From assembly GCF_019039105.1 (NCBI RefSeq), contig NZ_JAHPIV010000019.1, positions 1-64,000 of the forward strand: a stretch of DNA of 64,000 nt, read 5' to 3'. Positions 1 to 6,509 of the stretch are shown piece after piece. This DNA is from Desertibacillus haloalkaliphilus. GTDB lineage: Bacteria; Bacillota; Bacilli; Bacillales; KJ1-10-99. A program made the position numbers and the translations under genes. Under the pieces are notes generated by a model. It searched no databases. It was not told where the DNA came from and saw nothing but the letters and a program-made list of their open reading frames with translations. Within the stretch, counting starts at the first letter, position 1, and every line of letters starts with the position of its first letter.

Positions 1-100
1 TAGCTCAAAAATAATAATTGACGAGATATCATGTATCTCTTTTTCGCTTGGCTTTTTGTTCAGTTTTCAAAGAACAACCATGTCGTGTTGACGACAATTA
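1..100 (-). other. 5' leader of a ribosomal RNA operon leaving the left edge
   Basis: Read on the minus strand, positions 76-58 give GTTCTTTGAAAACTGAAC, followed by an AAGCCAAGCG-type stretch. This is the characteristic leader/processing sequence found before 16S rRNA in Bacillus. It lies directly downstream of two sigma-A promoters pointing the same way. The 16S gene itself is not in the window, so the assignment rests on the leader and promoters only. Confidence 0.7.
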
Positions 101-102
101 AC

Positions 103-131
103 AATTTACCATAACTAGTATGAGATGTCAA
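103..131 (-). promoter_or_regulatory. rrn P2-like sigma-A promoter
   Basis: On the minus strand TTGACA (131-126) and TAAATT (108-103) are separated by exactly 17 bp. A/T-rich sequence with runs of A and T lies just upstream (132-160), as in UP elements. It points to the left edge, into the rRNA-type leader. Confidence 0.75.
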
Positions 132-177
132 ATTGTTTTTAATAATTTTTTTTGATTGAATGAACTATTTGTCAATC

Positions 178-206
178 ATCCTATCAACAAGCTTGACCAA
201 AGTCAA
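178..206 (-). promoter_or_regulatory. rrn P1-like sigma-A promoter
   Basis: TTGACT (206-201) and TAGGAT (183-178) on the minus strand are separated by 17 bp, about 75 bp upstream of the second promoter. Tandem promoters at this spacing are usual for Bacillus rRNA operons. It starts 25 bp after the stop of the small gene to its right, with no terminator between. Confidence 0.6.
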
Positions 207-231
207 CTTTTATTATACATACTATTTTAAG

Positions 232-468
232 TTAATACGATTTTTTGTCGTATTTATAACGGATATATTTTGCGCAATCTTTCGGTGATGCAACACGACG
301 GTAAATCCCAAACGTAATCTGATACTTCTCTTCCATTGCTCGCTTGACTACATCATCGATTCTCGGATCCGTTAAATCTAATAACAGTTCCTCCATCTCC
401 TTCTTTAACAAATACTCAATCTCTTGCGCCTCTTTATGATTCAAAAGAAATCCTAGCACATTCATCAC
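232..468 (-). CDS. Small conserved-looking protein of unknown function (about 77 aa)
   Basis: I do not recognise a named family. The product is charged and probably helical: an acidic first half rich in Glu and Leu (EYLLKKEMEELL) and a basic second half ending KYIRYKYDKKSY. There is no signal peptide or membrane segment. An AAGGGG ribosome-binding site lies immediately before the start. The reading frame opens with GTG at 468 inside that site, then ATG at 465; both spacings are short, so the start is uncertain. It sits between the rrn promoters and divergent pdaB. Reading frame and codon use look genuine, but expression is inferred. Confidence 0.6.
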   Translation of the reverse strand: MMNVLGFLLNHKEAQEIEYLLKKEMEELLLDLTDPRIDDVVKRAMEEKYQITFGIYRRVASPKDCAKYIRYKYDKKSY

Positions 469-589
469 CCCTTGACATTATCTTAAAAAAGTAACTCCTA
501 TGATTATTTTCCACAATGTCCAATTTTATTCATATACATTTTCCCTGTGCATAAAGTTATCTTAGAGGATTTGGACAGGGAGGTTACTT

Positions 590-1351
590 ATGAAATTTAT
601 TTGGGTTTGGAATGGGAAAAAGATAAAACAGCTATCAATTATTCTTATTGCCGCCTTTTTTACCGCAGGATTACTTTACGTCGAGCGCGATCAATTGATG
701 GTCTTCTCTACTTCAGAAGGCCCACAGGCATTTTACAAAGCTGATATTGAAGAAAAAAAAATTGCTCTTACCTTCAACATTAGTTGGGGAGATAATCGAA
801 CACTTCCAATTTTAGATGTATTAAAGGATCGAGACGTAGAAAACACAACTTTTTTCCTTTCAGGTGCATGGGCTGAACGGCACCCTGATGTCGTTGAACG
901 CATCGTAGAGGATGGCCATGAAGTTGGAAATCACGGGTTTCAGTATAAAGACTATCCTGGATGGGATGATCAGAAAATCCGCCGTGACATACGTACAAGT
1001 CATGACATTCTATCTGAAATGATTGATGATAATCCGACATTACTACGGCCACCAAACGGAAATTTTGATAAGGATGTTTTAAACCTTGCCGATGCCGAAG
1101 GATATACAATTGCACACTGGAGCATAGATTCTAAAGATTACACAAATCCCGGTGTTGATCAAATTGTTGACAATGTTTTACAACAGGTCGATCCTGGTGA
1201 AGTCATTTTAATGCATGCATCTGACTCAGTAAAACAGACACATAAAGCTCTACCAATTATCATTGATCAACTCAAAAATGAAGGATATGAGTTCGTTACG
1301 ATAAGCGAATTAATTGCAAGTACAGACACAAAAACTGAAGAAATCGACTAA
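590..1351 (+). CDS. pdaB: PdaB-type polysaccharide deacetylase family sporulation protein
   Basis: A 253-residue protein with an N-terminal membrane anchor (about residues 14-30) and a NodB-like domain (about 55-240). Family motifs visible are the LTFNISWGD strand, RPPNGNF and the C-terminal HASDSVKQTHKALP block. PdaB proteins are needed for late spore cortex maintenance in Bacillus. The first motif carries Asn63 where the NodB family has its catalytic Asp, and the usual HxxxH metal motif reads NHGFQYK, so hydrolase chemistry is doubtful. Start chosen for the AGGGAGG site 8 nt upstream. Convergent with kbaA. Confidence 0.88.
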   Translation: MKFIWVWNGKKIKQLSIILIAAFFTAGLLYVERDQLMVFSTSEGPQAFYKADIEEKKIALTFNISWGDNRTLPILDVLKDRDVENTTFFLSGAWAERHPDVVERIVEDGHEVGNHGFQYKDYPGWDDQKIRRDIRTSHDILSEMIDDNPTLLRPPNGNFDKDVLNLADAEGYTIAHWSIDSKDYTNPGVDQIVDNVLQQVDPGEVILMHASDSVKQTHKALPIIIDQLKNEGYEFVTISELIASTDTKTEEID

Positions 1352-1354
1352 AAA

Positions 1355-1390
1355 AAGAAGGTTGATCTTCTATTAAAGATCAACCTTCTT
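1355..1390. terminator. Terminator shared by kbaA and pdaB
   Basis: A perfect 15-bp inverted repeat (1355-1369 with 1376-1390) has a 6-nt loop. Leftward, for kbaA transcripts, it is followed by a run of seven T. Rightward, for pdaB, the T-run is weaker. The kbaA stop codon lies inside the right arm, so the last kbaA codons form part of the hairpin. Confidence 0.85.
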
Positions 1391-1979
1391 TCTGATTAAC
1401 TCCAGTTAAACGATGTAAAATTAAAAGTTGCCATGTATTTGCTGCAAGCAATGGCGCAAAATATAACCATAGCCACTTAGGGTCATTAACTGTAAGTGCA
1501 GGCACCCATTCAACCGTTGTGATTACGATGATAAAAAACAACGCGGGAATAAAGGCTCCTTGATGAGTATCTTTACTTTTCAAGTAAGCAACAATCAAAC
1601 CATAAATCAATAAAAAGGCAGGTGTAATCATATAGCCAAAGATTGTCTCAGTTTCAGTGGCAAAGGCTACATAACGAAAATATACTAAATCAAAAATCAC
1701 AAATGCGATAAGTAAAACTTGTACACGATTCCAGAGTCTATGCGACTTAAAAAGACCTAACGCTAAACGATGAACGGTTAAATAGGCGAAGAAGCCCATC
1801 TGACTAATTAAACTAAACGTTGCACTAATTCCAAGCAACCAGATCAGTCCAACAAAGAAATTCATAAAACCTTCGCCTGTATAGGTCGACCAGTCAATCA
1901 CAAGTCCGACAATAACCCCACTTATTGAACCAACTAAAAGTGTTGAAAAAAATAAATAAACAACTTTACGACTATTCAC
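1380..1979 (-). CDS. kbaA: KinB-signalling pathway activation protein KbaA
   Basis: A 199-residue, highly hydrophobic protein with about six predicted membrane segments and few polar loops. Length, topology and position between gerD and pdaB match KbaA, a membrane protein required for full activity of the sporulation kinase KinB in Bacillus. It starts with GTG at 1979, preceded by GGAGG with an 8-nt gap. It is divergent from gerD. Membrane topology is read from the sequence; the role in phosphorelay activation is family knowledge. Confidence 0.85.
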   Translation of the reverse strand: MNSRKVVYLFFSTLLVGSISGVIVGLVIDWSTYTGEGFMNFFVGLIWLLGISATFSLISQMGFFAYLTVHRLALGLFKSHRLWNRVQVLLIAFVIFDLVYFRYVAFATETETIFGYMITPAFLLIYGLIVAYLKSKDTHQGAFIPALFFIIVITTVEWVPALTVNDPKWLWLYFAPLLAANTWQLLILHRLTGVNQKEG

Positions 1980-2065
1980 GTTGTTGTTCCTCCAAAATTA
2001 TTACTTTATTGCAATTTCGATTGTACCAATGACAGCTCTAAAAAGCTAGGCACAGTCAGTCGCAA

Positions 2066-2096
2066 TGTATAATTTTTCGCTAAATATTTCATATTA
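2066..2096 (+). promoter_or_regulatory. Sigma-G-type promoter of gerD
   Basis: TGTATA (2066-2071) and CATATTA (2090-2096) are separated by 18 bp. They match the forespore sigma-G consensus (TGAATA / CATACTA) at 5 of 6 and 6 of 7 positions. The gerD ATG at 2127 is about 30 nt downstream. Forespore expression of gerD is known in B. subtilis. Confidence 0.75.
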
Positions 2097-2126
2097 ATGA
2101 CAAAATGGTTGAAAGGAGCAGAGGGT

Positions 2127-2741
2127 ATGCGAAAAATTGTGAAACTGCTCATCATTTCTACTTTATTCTCAGTAATTGTCGGGTGTGCCGCAGCAGATGA
2201 TGGAGGGAATAACGGCTCACCAGATTATGAAAGCACGAAAAATATGATGGTTGATATGTTGAAAACTGATGATGGAAAGCAGGCAGTTCAAGAGGTTATT
2301 AGTGATGAAGAGGTACAAAAAGAATTGATTATGGATCAAGCCCTTGTAAAACAAACGATCCAAGACACATTAACATCTGAAGAGGGAAAGCAATTTTGGC
2401 AAGAAACGATGCAAGATCCTGAATTTGCAAAAACATTTGCTGAAACAATTCAAGAAGAAAATGAACGTTTGTTAAAATCACTTATGAAAGATCCTGAATA
2501 CCAAGCAATGATGACCGACATTCTAAAAGCACCAGAGATGGAAGAAGAATTTTTAGAGATTATGAAGACAAAAGAATATCGCCAACAAGTTATGACTGTC
2601 ATGTCAGACGCCTTCGAAAGTCCATTTTTCACCGCCAAAGTTAATGAAATTCTTTCAAAAGTAGCTGAGGAACAAATGAAAAAAGAGGACGAAGGAGGAG
2701 AAGGCGAAGGTAGCGGTGACGGTGGAGGTGGCGGCAGTTAA
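2127..2741 (+). CDS. gerD: Spore germination lipoprotein GerD
   Basis: A 204-residue lipoprotein. The first 20 residues form a lipoprotein signal ending in VIVGC, so Cys20 is the predicted lipidation site. The middle is a long, charged, helix-forming region rich in Met, Glu and Lys, and the C-terminus is a Gly/Ser/Glu tail. In Bacillus spores GerD clusters the germinant receptors in the inner membrane. The start at 2127 is supported by GAAAGGAG 9 nt upstream and the sigma-G promoter; an in-frame ATG at 2097 lies at the promoter and has no ribosome site. Confidence 0.9.
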   Translation: MRKIVKLLIISTLFSVIVGCAAADDGGNNGSPDYESTKNMMVDMLKTDDGKQAVQEVISDEEVQKELIMDQALVKQTIQDTLTSEEGKQFWQETMQDPEFAKTFAETIQEENERLLKSLMKDPEYQAMMTDILKAPEMEEEFLEIMKTKEYRQQVMTVMSDAFESPFFTAKVNEILSKVAEEQMKKEDEGGEGEGSGDGGGGGS

Positions 2742-2744
2742 AGC

Positions 2745-2770
2745 AAAAGCTCCTCAAATGAGGAGCTTTT
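2745..2770. terminator. Bidirectional terminator between gerD and salA
   Basis: A 12-bp inverted repeat (2745-2756 with 2759-2770) centres on a tight AA loop. It is followed by a T-run to the right and by TTTTGCTTT to the left. It serves gerD rightward and salA leftward. Confidence 0.85.
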
Positions 2771-2773
2771 TTC

Positions 2774-3832
2774 TTATTTCTGGTCTTTTTCTATAATTCG
2801 TTCTGCAATCTGACTATAAATTTGACCAATTGGGTGTTCCTTACCATAAACGGATGGAGCAAAATCCTTTTCATCAATTTCTGGTTGTCCTAATGGTATT
2901 TGGCCAAGTACTTCTGTTTTCAACTCTTCTGAAAGCCGCTCACCGCCACCTTGTCCGAACACATATTCACGTTCTCCAGTAAGCTTGCTTTCAAAGTATG
3001 ACATATTCTCAACGACACCTAGGATTTCATGGTGTGTCTTAATCGCCATTGCTCCTGCTCTAGCCGCTACAAATGCAGCTGTTGCATGTGGTGTCGTCAC
3101 AATGATCTCCTTGCTGTGCGGAAGCATCGTATGAATATCTAACGCAACATCTCCAGTTCCCGGTGGAAGGTCAAGGATTAAGTAATCTAATTCTCCCCAC
3201 TCTACTTCACTAAAAAAGTTATTTAACATTTTACCTAGCATCGGACCACGCCAAATAACTGGAGCATTATCTTCGACAAAGAAGCCCATAGAAATAACCT
3301 TAACACCAAATCGCTCTACAGGGTGAATTCGTTCTCCGACCACTTTAGGGCGCTCTTCAATCCCCATCATATCCGGTACACTGAAACCATAAATGTCAGC
3401 GTCAATAATACCGACCTTCTTCCCAAGGCGGGCAAGCGTTGTCGCTAAGTTCACTGACACTGTTGACTTACCAACACCACCCTTACCACTCGTTACAGCG
3501 ATAAAGGTTGTTTTTGTCCCTTCAGATAGTAACGAATCTCCTCCAGGTTGTGACTGAGTATCGGCACCACCATGCTTTTTCACTTCTTCATCTGATAATT
3601 GTTCAAAGCGTAATCCAACAGACTCAGCCCCCGCTCCTTTAACAGCGTTTACAATTTGCTGTTGAAGCTGCATTTGCTCTGGTGTTCCTGTTCTTGCTAA
3701 TGCGATCTTCACGCTGACATTGCTGTCTTTAATTTTCATCTCACGAATGCCATCAGTTTCAACAATGCTTTTATTTAAATCGGGGTCGATTACGTCCTTT
3801 AACGCATCCAAAACTTGTCCTTCAGTTAACAT
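2774..3832 (-). CDS. salA: Mrp/SalA family P-loop ATPase
   Basis: A 352-residue protein with an N-terminal MIP18/DUF59 domain (about 1-80), a short linker and a ParA/Mrp ATPase domain. The deviant Walker A GKGGVGKS lies near residue 116, with DADIYG and DLPPGTGD following. Relatives carry or insert Fe-S clusters (ApbC/NBP35); in B. subtilis SalA is a regulator that relieves repression of protease genes. The CxxC pair of canonical cluster carriers is absent here. RBS AAAGGATGG. Start ATG at 3832. Confidence 0.88.
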   Translation of the reverse strand: MLTEGQVLDALKDVIDPDLNKSIVETDGIREMKIKDSNVSVKIALARTGTPEQMQLQQQIVNAVKGAGAESVGLRFEQLSDEEVKKHGGADTQSQPGGDSLLSEGTKTTFIAVTSGKGGVGKSTVSVNLATTLARLGKKVGIIDADIYGFSVPDMMGIEERPKVVGERIHPVERFGVKVISMGFFVEDNAPVIWRGPMLGKMLNNFFSEVEWGELDYLILDLPPGTGDVALDIHTMLPHSKEIIVTTPHATAAFVAARAGAMAIKTHHEILGVVENMSYFESKLTGEREYVFGQGGGERLSEELKTEVLGQIPLGQPEIDEKDFAPSVYGKEHPIGQIYSQIAERIIEKDQK

Positions 3833-3868
3833 CTAGACACCATCCTTTGTCAATTCAATTACATCCCT

Positions 3869-3877
3869 AGTATAGCA
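3869..3877 (-). promoter_or_regulatory. Possible extended -10 promoter of salA
   Basis: The minus strand reads TGCTATACT (3877-3869), an extended -10 element about 35 nt before the salA start. No good -35 is seen at 16-18 bp, so this is tentative. Confidence 0.4.
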
Positions 3878-3925
3878 TAACATGATGTTTGAATACTTTA
3901 GGAAGTCTTTGAATTCAACGTAAAA

Positions 3926-4642
3926 TTATGAGGATGGTATAGGTTCATCGGTATGATAGCGTAAAATCCCCTGATAAATCGAGGCGGCAACTTTTTGCTG
4001 ATATTCGGTCGTTTCCAGCAATTCTGCTTCACTTGGGTTCGATAAAAAGCCAACTTCAATAAGTACCCCAGGTATTTGGGCTCGTTTTAATAAGTAGACA
4101 CTTCCAATTGGCTTTGCGGAGCGATTTGTATTTTCTAGGTTTCGTCTAATCTCGTCTTGTACAAATTTTGCCAAAGGTTCATTCTCTTCTATCGCTCGAT
4201 TATAGAAGGTCTGTGCACCTCTCCATTTCGGTGAAGGTATCGCATTAAGATGGACACTAACGAACATATCACCATCCGACTCATTCACTAATTGAACACG
4301 TCGTTTTAAATCTTGGACTTTACGATTGCGGATCCCTTGCAAATCTCCATCAGCAAGGTCTTGGTCTTCCTCTCTGGTCATTAACACCAATGCCCCTGCT
4401 TCCTGTAAATAATCACGTAATTGAAGACTAATATCCAATGTAACATCCTTTTCTAGTAGACCACTTTTAGATACTGCCCCCCCATCAACACCACCGTGGC
4501 CAGGATCCAAAATAATCACTTTACCCGATAACGGTAAGCGCCATGTAGACCAAGAATCATTACTTAAAAACTGATATTGTATAATGAATAACAAGGTGAC
4601 AACCCCGAGAGCAAAAGCTCCACCTTTCAGCCACTTCTCCAT
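3926..4642 (-). CDS. cwlD: N-acetylmuramoyl-L-alanine amidase CwlD
   Basis: A 238-residue Amidase_3 protein with one N-terminal membrane/signal segment (about residues 8-25). Zinc-enzyme motifs visible are ILDPGHGGVDGGA near residue 44, the downstream SVHLNAI and the LIEVGFLSN block near the C-terminus. CwlD acts with PdaA to make muramic-delta-lactam in the spore cortex. RBS AGGAGGGG precedes the ATG. It sits 65 bp after ybaK and 90 bp before salA, the usual order. Confidence 0.92.
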   Translation of the reverse strand: MEKWLKGGAFALGVVTLLFIIQYQFLSNDSWSTWRLPLSGKVIILDPGHGGVDGGAVSKSGLLEKDVTLDISLQLRDYLQEAGALVLMTREEDQDLADGDLQGIRNRKVQDLKRRVQLVNESDGDMFVSVHLNAIPSPKWRGAQTFYNRAIEENEPLAKFVQDEIRRNLENTNRSAKPIGSVYLLKRAQIPGVLIEVGFLSNPSEAELLETTEYQQKVAASIYQGILRYHTDEPIPSS

Positions 4643-4707
4643 CTCTTCCCCTCCTATATAGCTTCTAATTATATATATAGGGACAAGGGGAATTTTATGA
4701 AATGAAT

Positions 4708-5145
4708 TTAATGAAGGCGGAGCCTATATCTTTTTTCACCCTCACTAAAGCCTTTTTCCCACCAGTGATACACATACGTCTCAACAGCGACAAATAGCGA
4801 ATCCGCAACAAAATCTGCTTGATATGTCCACCCTTGTAATAGCTCAAACAGTGAACTAATTAACTCATGAATATCAGGAAAACACCGCTTCCGCACCTGA
4901 TTCATCGTTTCACCGTAATAACCAAAACGGCTAAATTCAGCACCTAATAAATAGGCATCAATCGCTATATCAATACATGGATCTTCTAAGAATGGATGAC
5001 GTAAGTATTGGGTTGGAAATAAATATTTAAAATGCTCTTTCACGCCTTCACTTATTTCTTTTAATGACAACTCTCGGAGGACTTTCCGTTCAAATAACCA
5101 ACGCTTCTTTCTTTGCTTCTCCGCAAACGTTGTAATAACTGTCAT
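4708..5145 (-). CDS. ybaK: YbaK-like conserved protein (DUF2521 type)
   Basis: A 145-residue soluble protein rich in aromatic residues (Phe, Tyr, Trp), with no signal peptide or membrane segment. Its position immediately before cwlD is the same as that of ybaK in B. subtilis, and the length agrees. No catalytic motif is evident and the function is unknown. A GGTGAG site lies before the ATG at 5145. The upstream 219 bp contain the mtlD terminator but no convincing promoter. Confidence 0.7.
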   Translation of the reverse strand: MTVITTFAEKQRKKRWLFERKVLRELSLKEISEGVKEHFKYLFPTQYLRHPFLEDPCIDIAIDAYLLGAEFSRFGYYGETMNQVRKRCFPDIHELISSLFELLQGWTYQADFVADSLFVAVETYVYHWWEKGFSEGEKRYRLRLH

Positions 5146-5301
5146 CCCTACTCACCTCTTCCTTTTTTCGTTTAGTATCAAGCAAATATTCCAACCTCAT
5201 GCAATGGAAATACTGTTGAAACTAACCAGTAAAGGGAGCTCAAGATTTTTAGGTGGGGCAGTATACAAAGTGCAGATGTAAAGGTACAGAAAAATTTTAA
5301 A

Positions 5302-5345
5302 GAGGATAGGACAACAGGTTCGTTTTTACCTTTTGTCCCATCCTC
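5302..5345 (-). terminator. Rho-independent terminator of mtlD
   Basis: Arms 5302-5318 and 5329-5345 pair on the minus strand with two small mismatches, followed by TTTAAAATTTTT. It lies 20 bp after the mtlD stop and closes the mannitol locus. Confidence 0.85.
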
Positions 5346-5364
5346 AATCTTTCCAAGTATACTA

Positions 5365-6507
5365 TTATCCCTTTAATATTTCATATTGGCGAATCACTTC
5401 TTTTGTAATTTCACTATCTTCGTTAAGGTTACTTACAGACTTCAAGACAGCTGCTACTCCGTTCTCCTCAATCATCCCCTGCAGCTCAACTGCTTGCTTA
5501 TCCTCAGGGTCATCAAACATTAGTGCAGCAGCAATCGCCTTGGCTAAATTTGAATAGGATAGCCCTTCTTTGTATGCCTCTGTTATTGGACGAACCAATC
5601 TGTCTTCAGGCCCTAACTTACGAATTGGTGCTCTTCCTACTCTCGTTACACTATCATTCAAATAAGGGTTTTTAAAGCGGTCAATGTTCTTATTAATATA
5701 AGATAAATGCTCTACTTCATCCATTGCATAGCGTTTAATTAAATAAGCACCCGTCTCCTTAAGAGTCTCTTCGACCTGATTTGCAATCTCTGGATCTGCT
5801 AACGTTTTATCTATCGTTTCCTTACCTTCAATGTATCCGAGGTAAGCAATAACTGCGTGACCCGTGTTTACAGTAAATAATTTTCGTTCAATAAACGGGG
5901 CAAGATCCTCAACAATTTTCATGCCTTTGACAGGAGGAATACTTTCCTTCGTTTCTACAACCCATTCATAGTAAGGCTCAACTAACACATCTAGTGAATC
6001 TTGATTTTGAATTGGCACAATACGATCAACAGCGGAATTAAAGAAGTAGACCCTTCCTTCCAATAATCCCTTTATTTCTTCGTTTAGATGATCTAATATA
6101 TGCTTCTTTAAAATGTCAGTTGCTCCGATTTGATTTTCACATGCAATCACATATAGCTTTTCTTCGGTTTTAACAACGCGCTCCGCTATCCCACGAGCAA
6201 TTAATGGTGCAATTCGTGGCAAAATGTCTGGACCAATAGCTGTCGTTACGTAAGTTGCGTCTTGAATCGTTTTTACTACCTCATTCTCTTGGGTCATATT
6301 ATTTAATCCAGACACATGATCAACCTGCATTACCTCTTCCTGTTCAGTCGCTAATTTTACTTGATAACTGTTTTCCTCATTTAATTTGTTAATGATCTGT
6401 TCGGCTATATCAATAAATGTTACATGATAGTTAGACTGAGAAAATAATGCTCCTATAAAACCTCTACCTATGTTTCCTGCTCCAAAGTGGACGGTTTGCT
6501 TCAACAT
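5365..6507 (-). CDS. mtlD: Mannitol-1-phosphate 5-dehydrogenase
   Basis: About 380 residues, NAD-dependent, converting mannitol 1-phosphate to fructose 6-phosphate. The N-terminus has the dinucleotide-binding HFGAGNIGRGF motif; the C-terminal half carries the family segment FTVNTGHAVIAYLG with its Lys/Asn/His active-site region. Three ATG codons stand in tandem (6513, 6510, 6507). The AAAGGA site abuts the first, so the third, with a 6-nt gap, is the likely start. The end of mtlR overlaps these ATGs, so the two are translationally linked. Confidence 0.93.
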   Translation of the reverse strand: MLKQTVHFGAGNIGRGFIGALFSQSNYHVTFIDIAEQIINKLNEENSYQVKLATEQEEVMQVDHVSGLNNMTQENEVVKTIQDATYVTTAIGPDILPRIAPLIARGIAERVVKTEEKLYVIACENQIGATDILKKHILDHLNEEIKGLLEGRVYFFNSAVDRIVPIQNQDSLDVLVEPYYEWVVETKESIPPVKGMKIVEDLAPFIERKLFTVNTGHAVIAYLGYIEGKETIDKTLADPEIANQVEETLKETGAYLIKRYAMDEVEHLSYINKNIDRFKNPYLNDSVTRVGRAPIRKLGPEDRLVRPITEAYKEGLSYSNLAKAIAAALMFDDPEDKQAVELQGMIEENGVAAVLKSVSNLNEDSEITKEVIRQYEILKG

Positions 6508-6509
6508 CA

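Noticed and set aside
531-557. Possible sigma-E or sigma-G promoter before pdaB (CATATA ... CATAAAGT)
   Set aside because: The spacing of about 13 bp is too short and the -10 match is poor.
780-1115. 111-codon frame opposite pdaB
   Set aside because: Antisense shadow of pdaB with no ribosome site.
2097-2126. Upstream ATG extension of gerD
   Set aside because: No ribosome site, and it lies right at the sigma-G -10 element; the ATG at 2127 has a site and gives a proper lipoprotein signal.
2687-2738. Gly-rich low-complexity end of gerD as a repeat or frameshift
   Set aside because: It stays in frame to the stop, the terminator follows directly, and Gly/Ser tails are known in GerD proteins.
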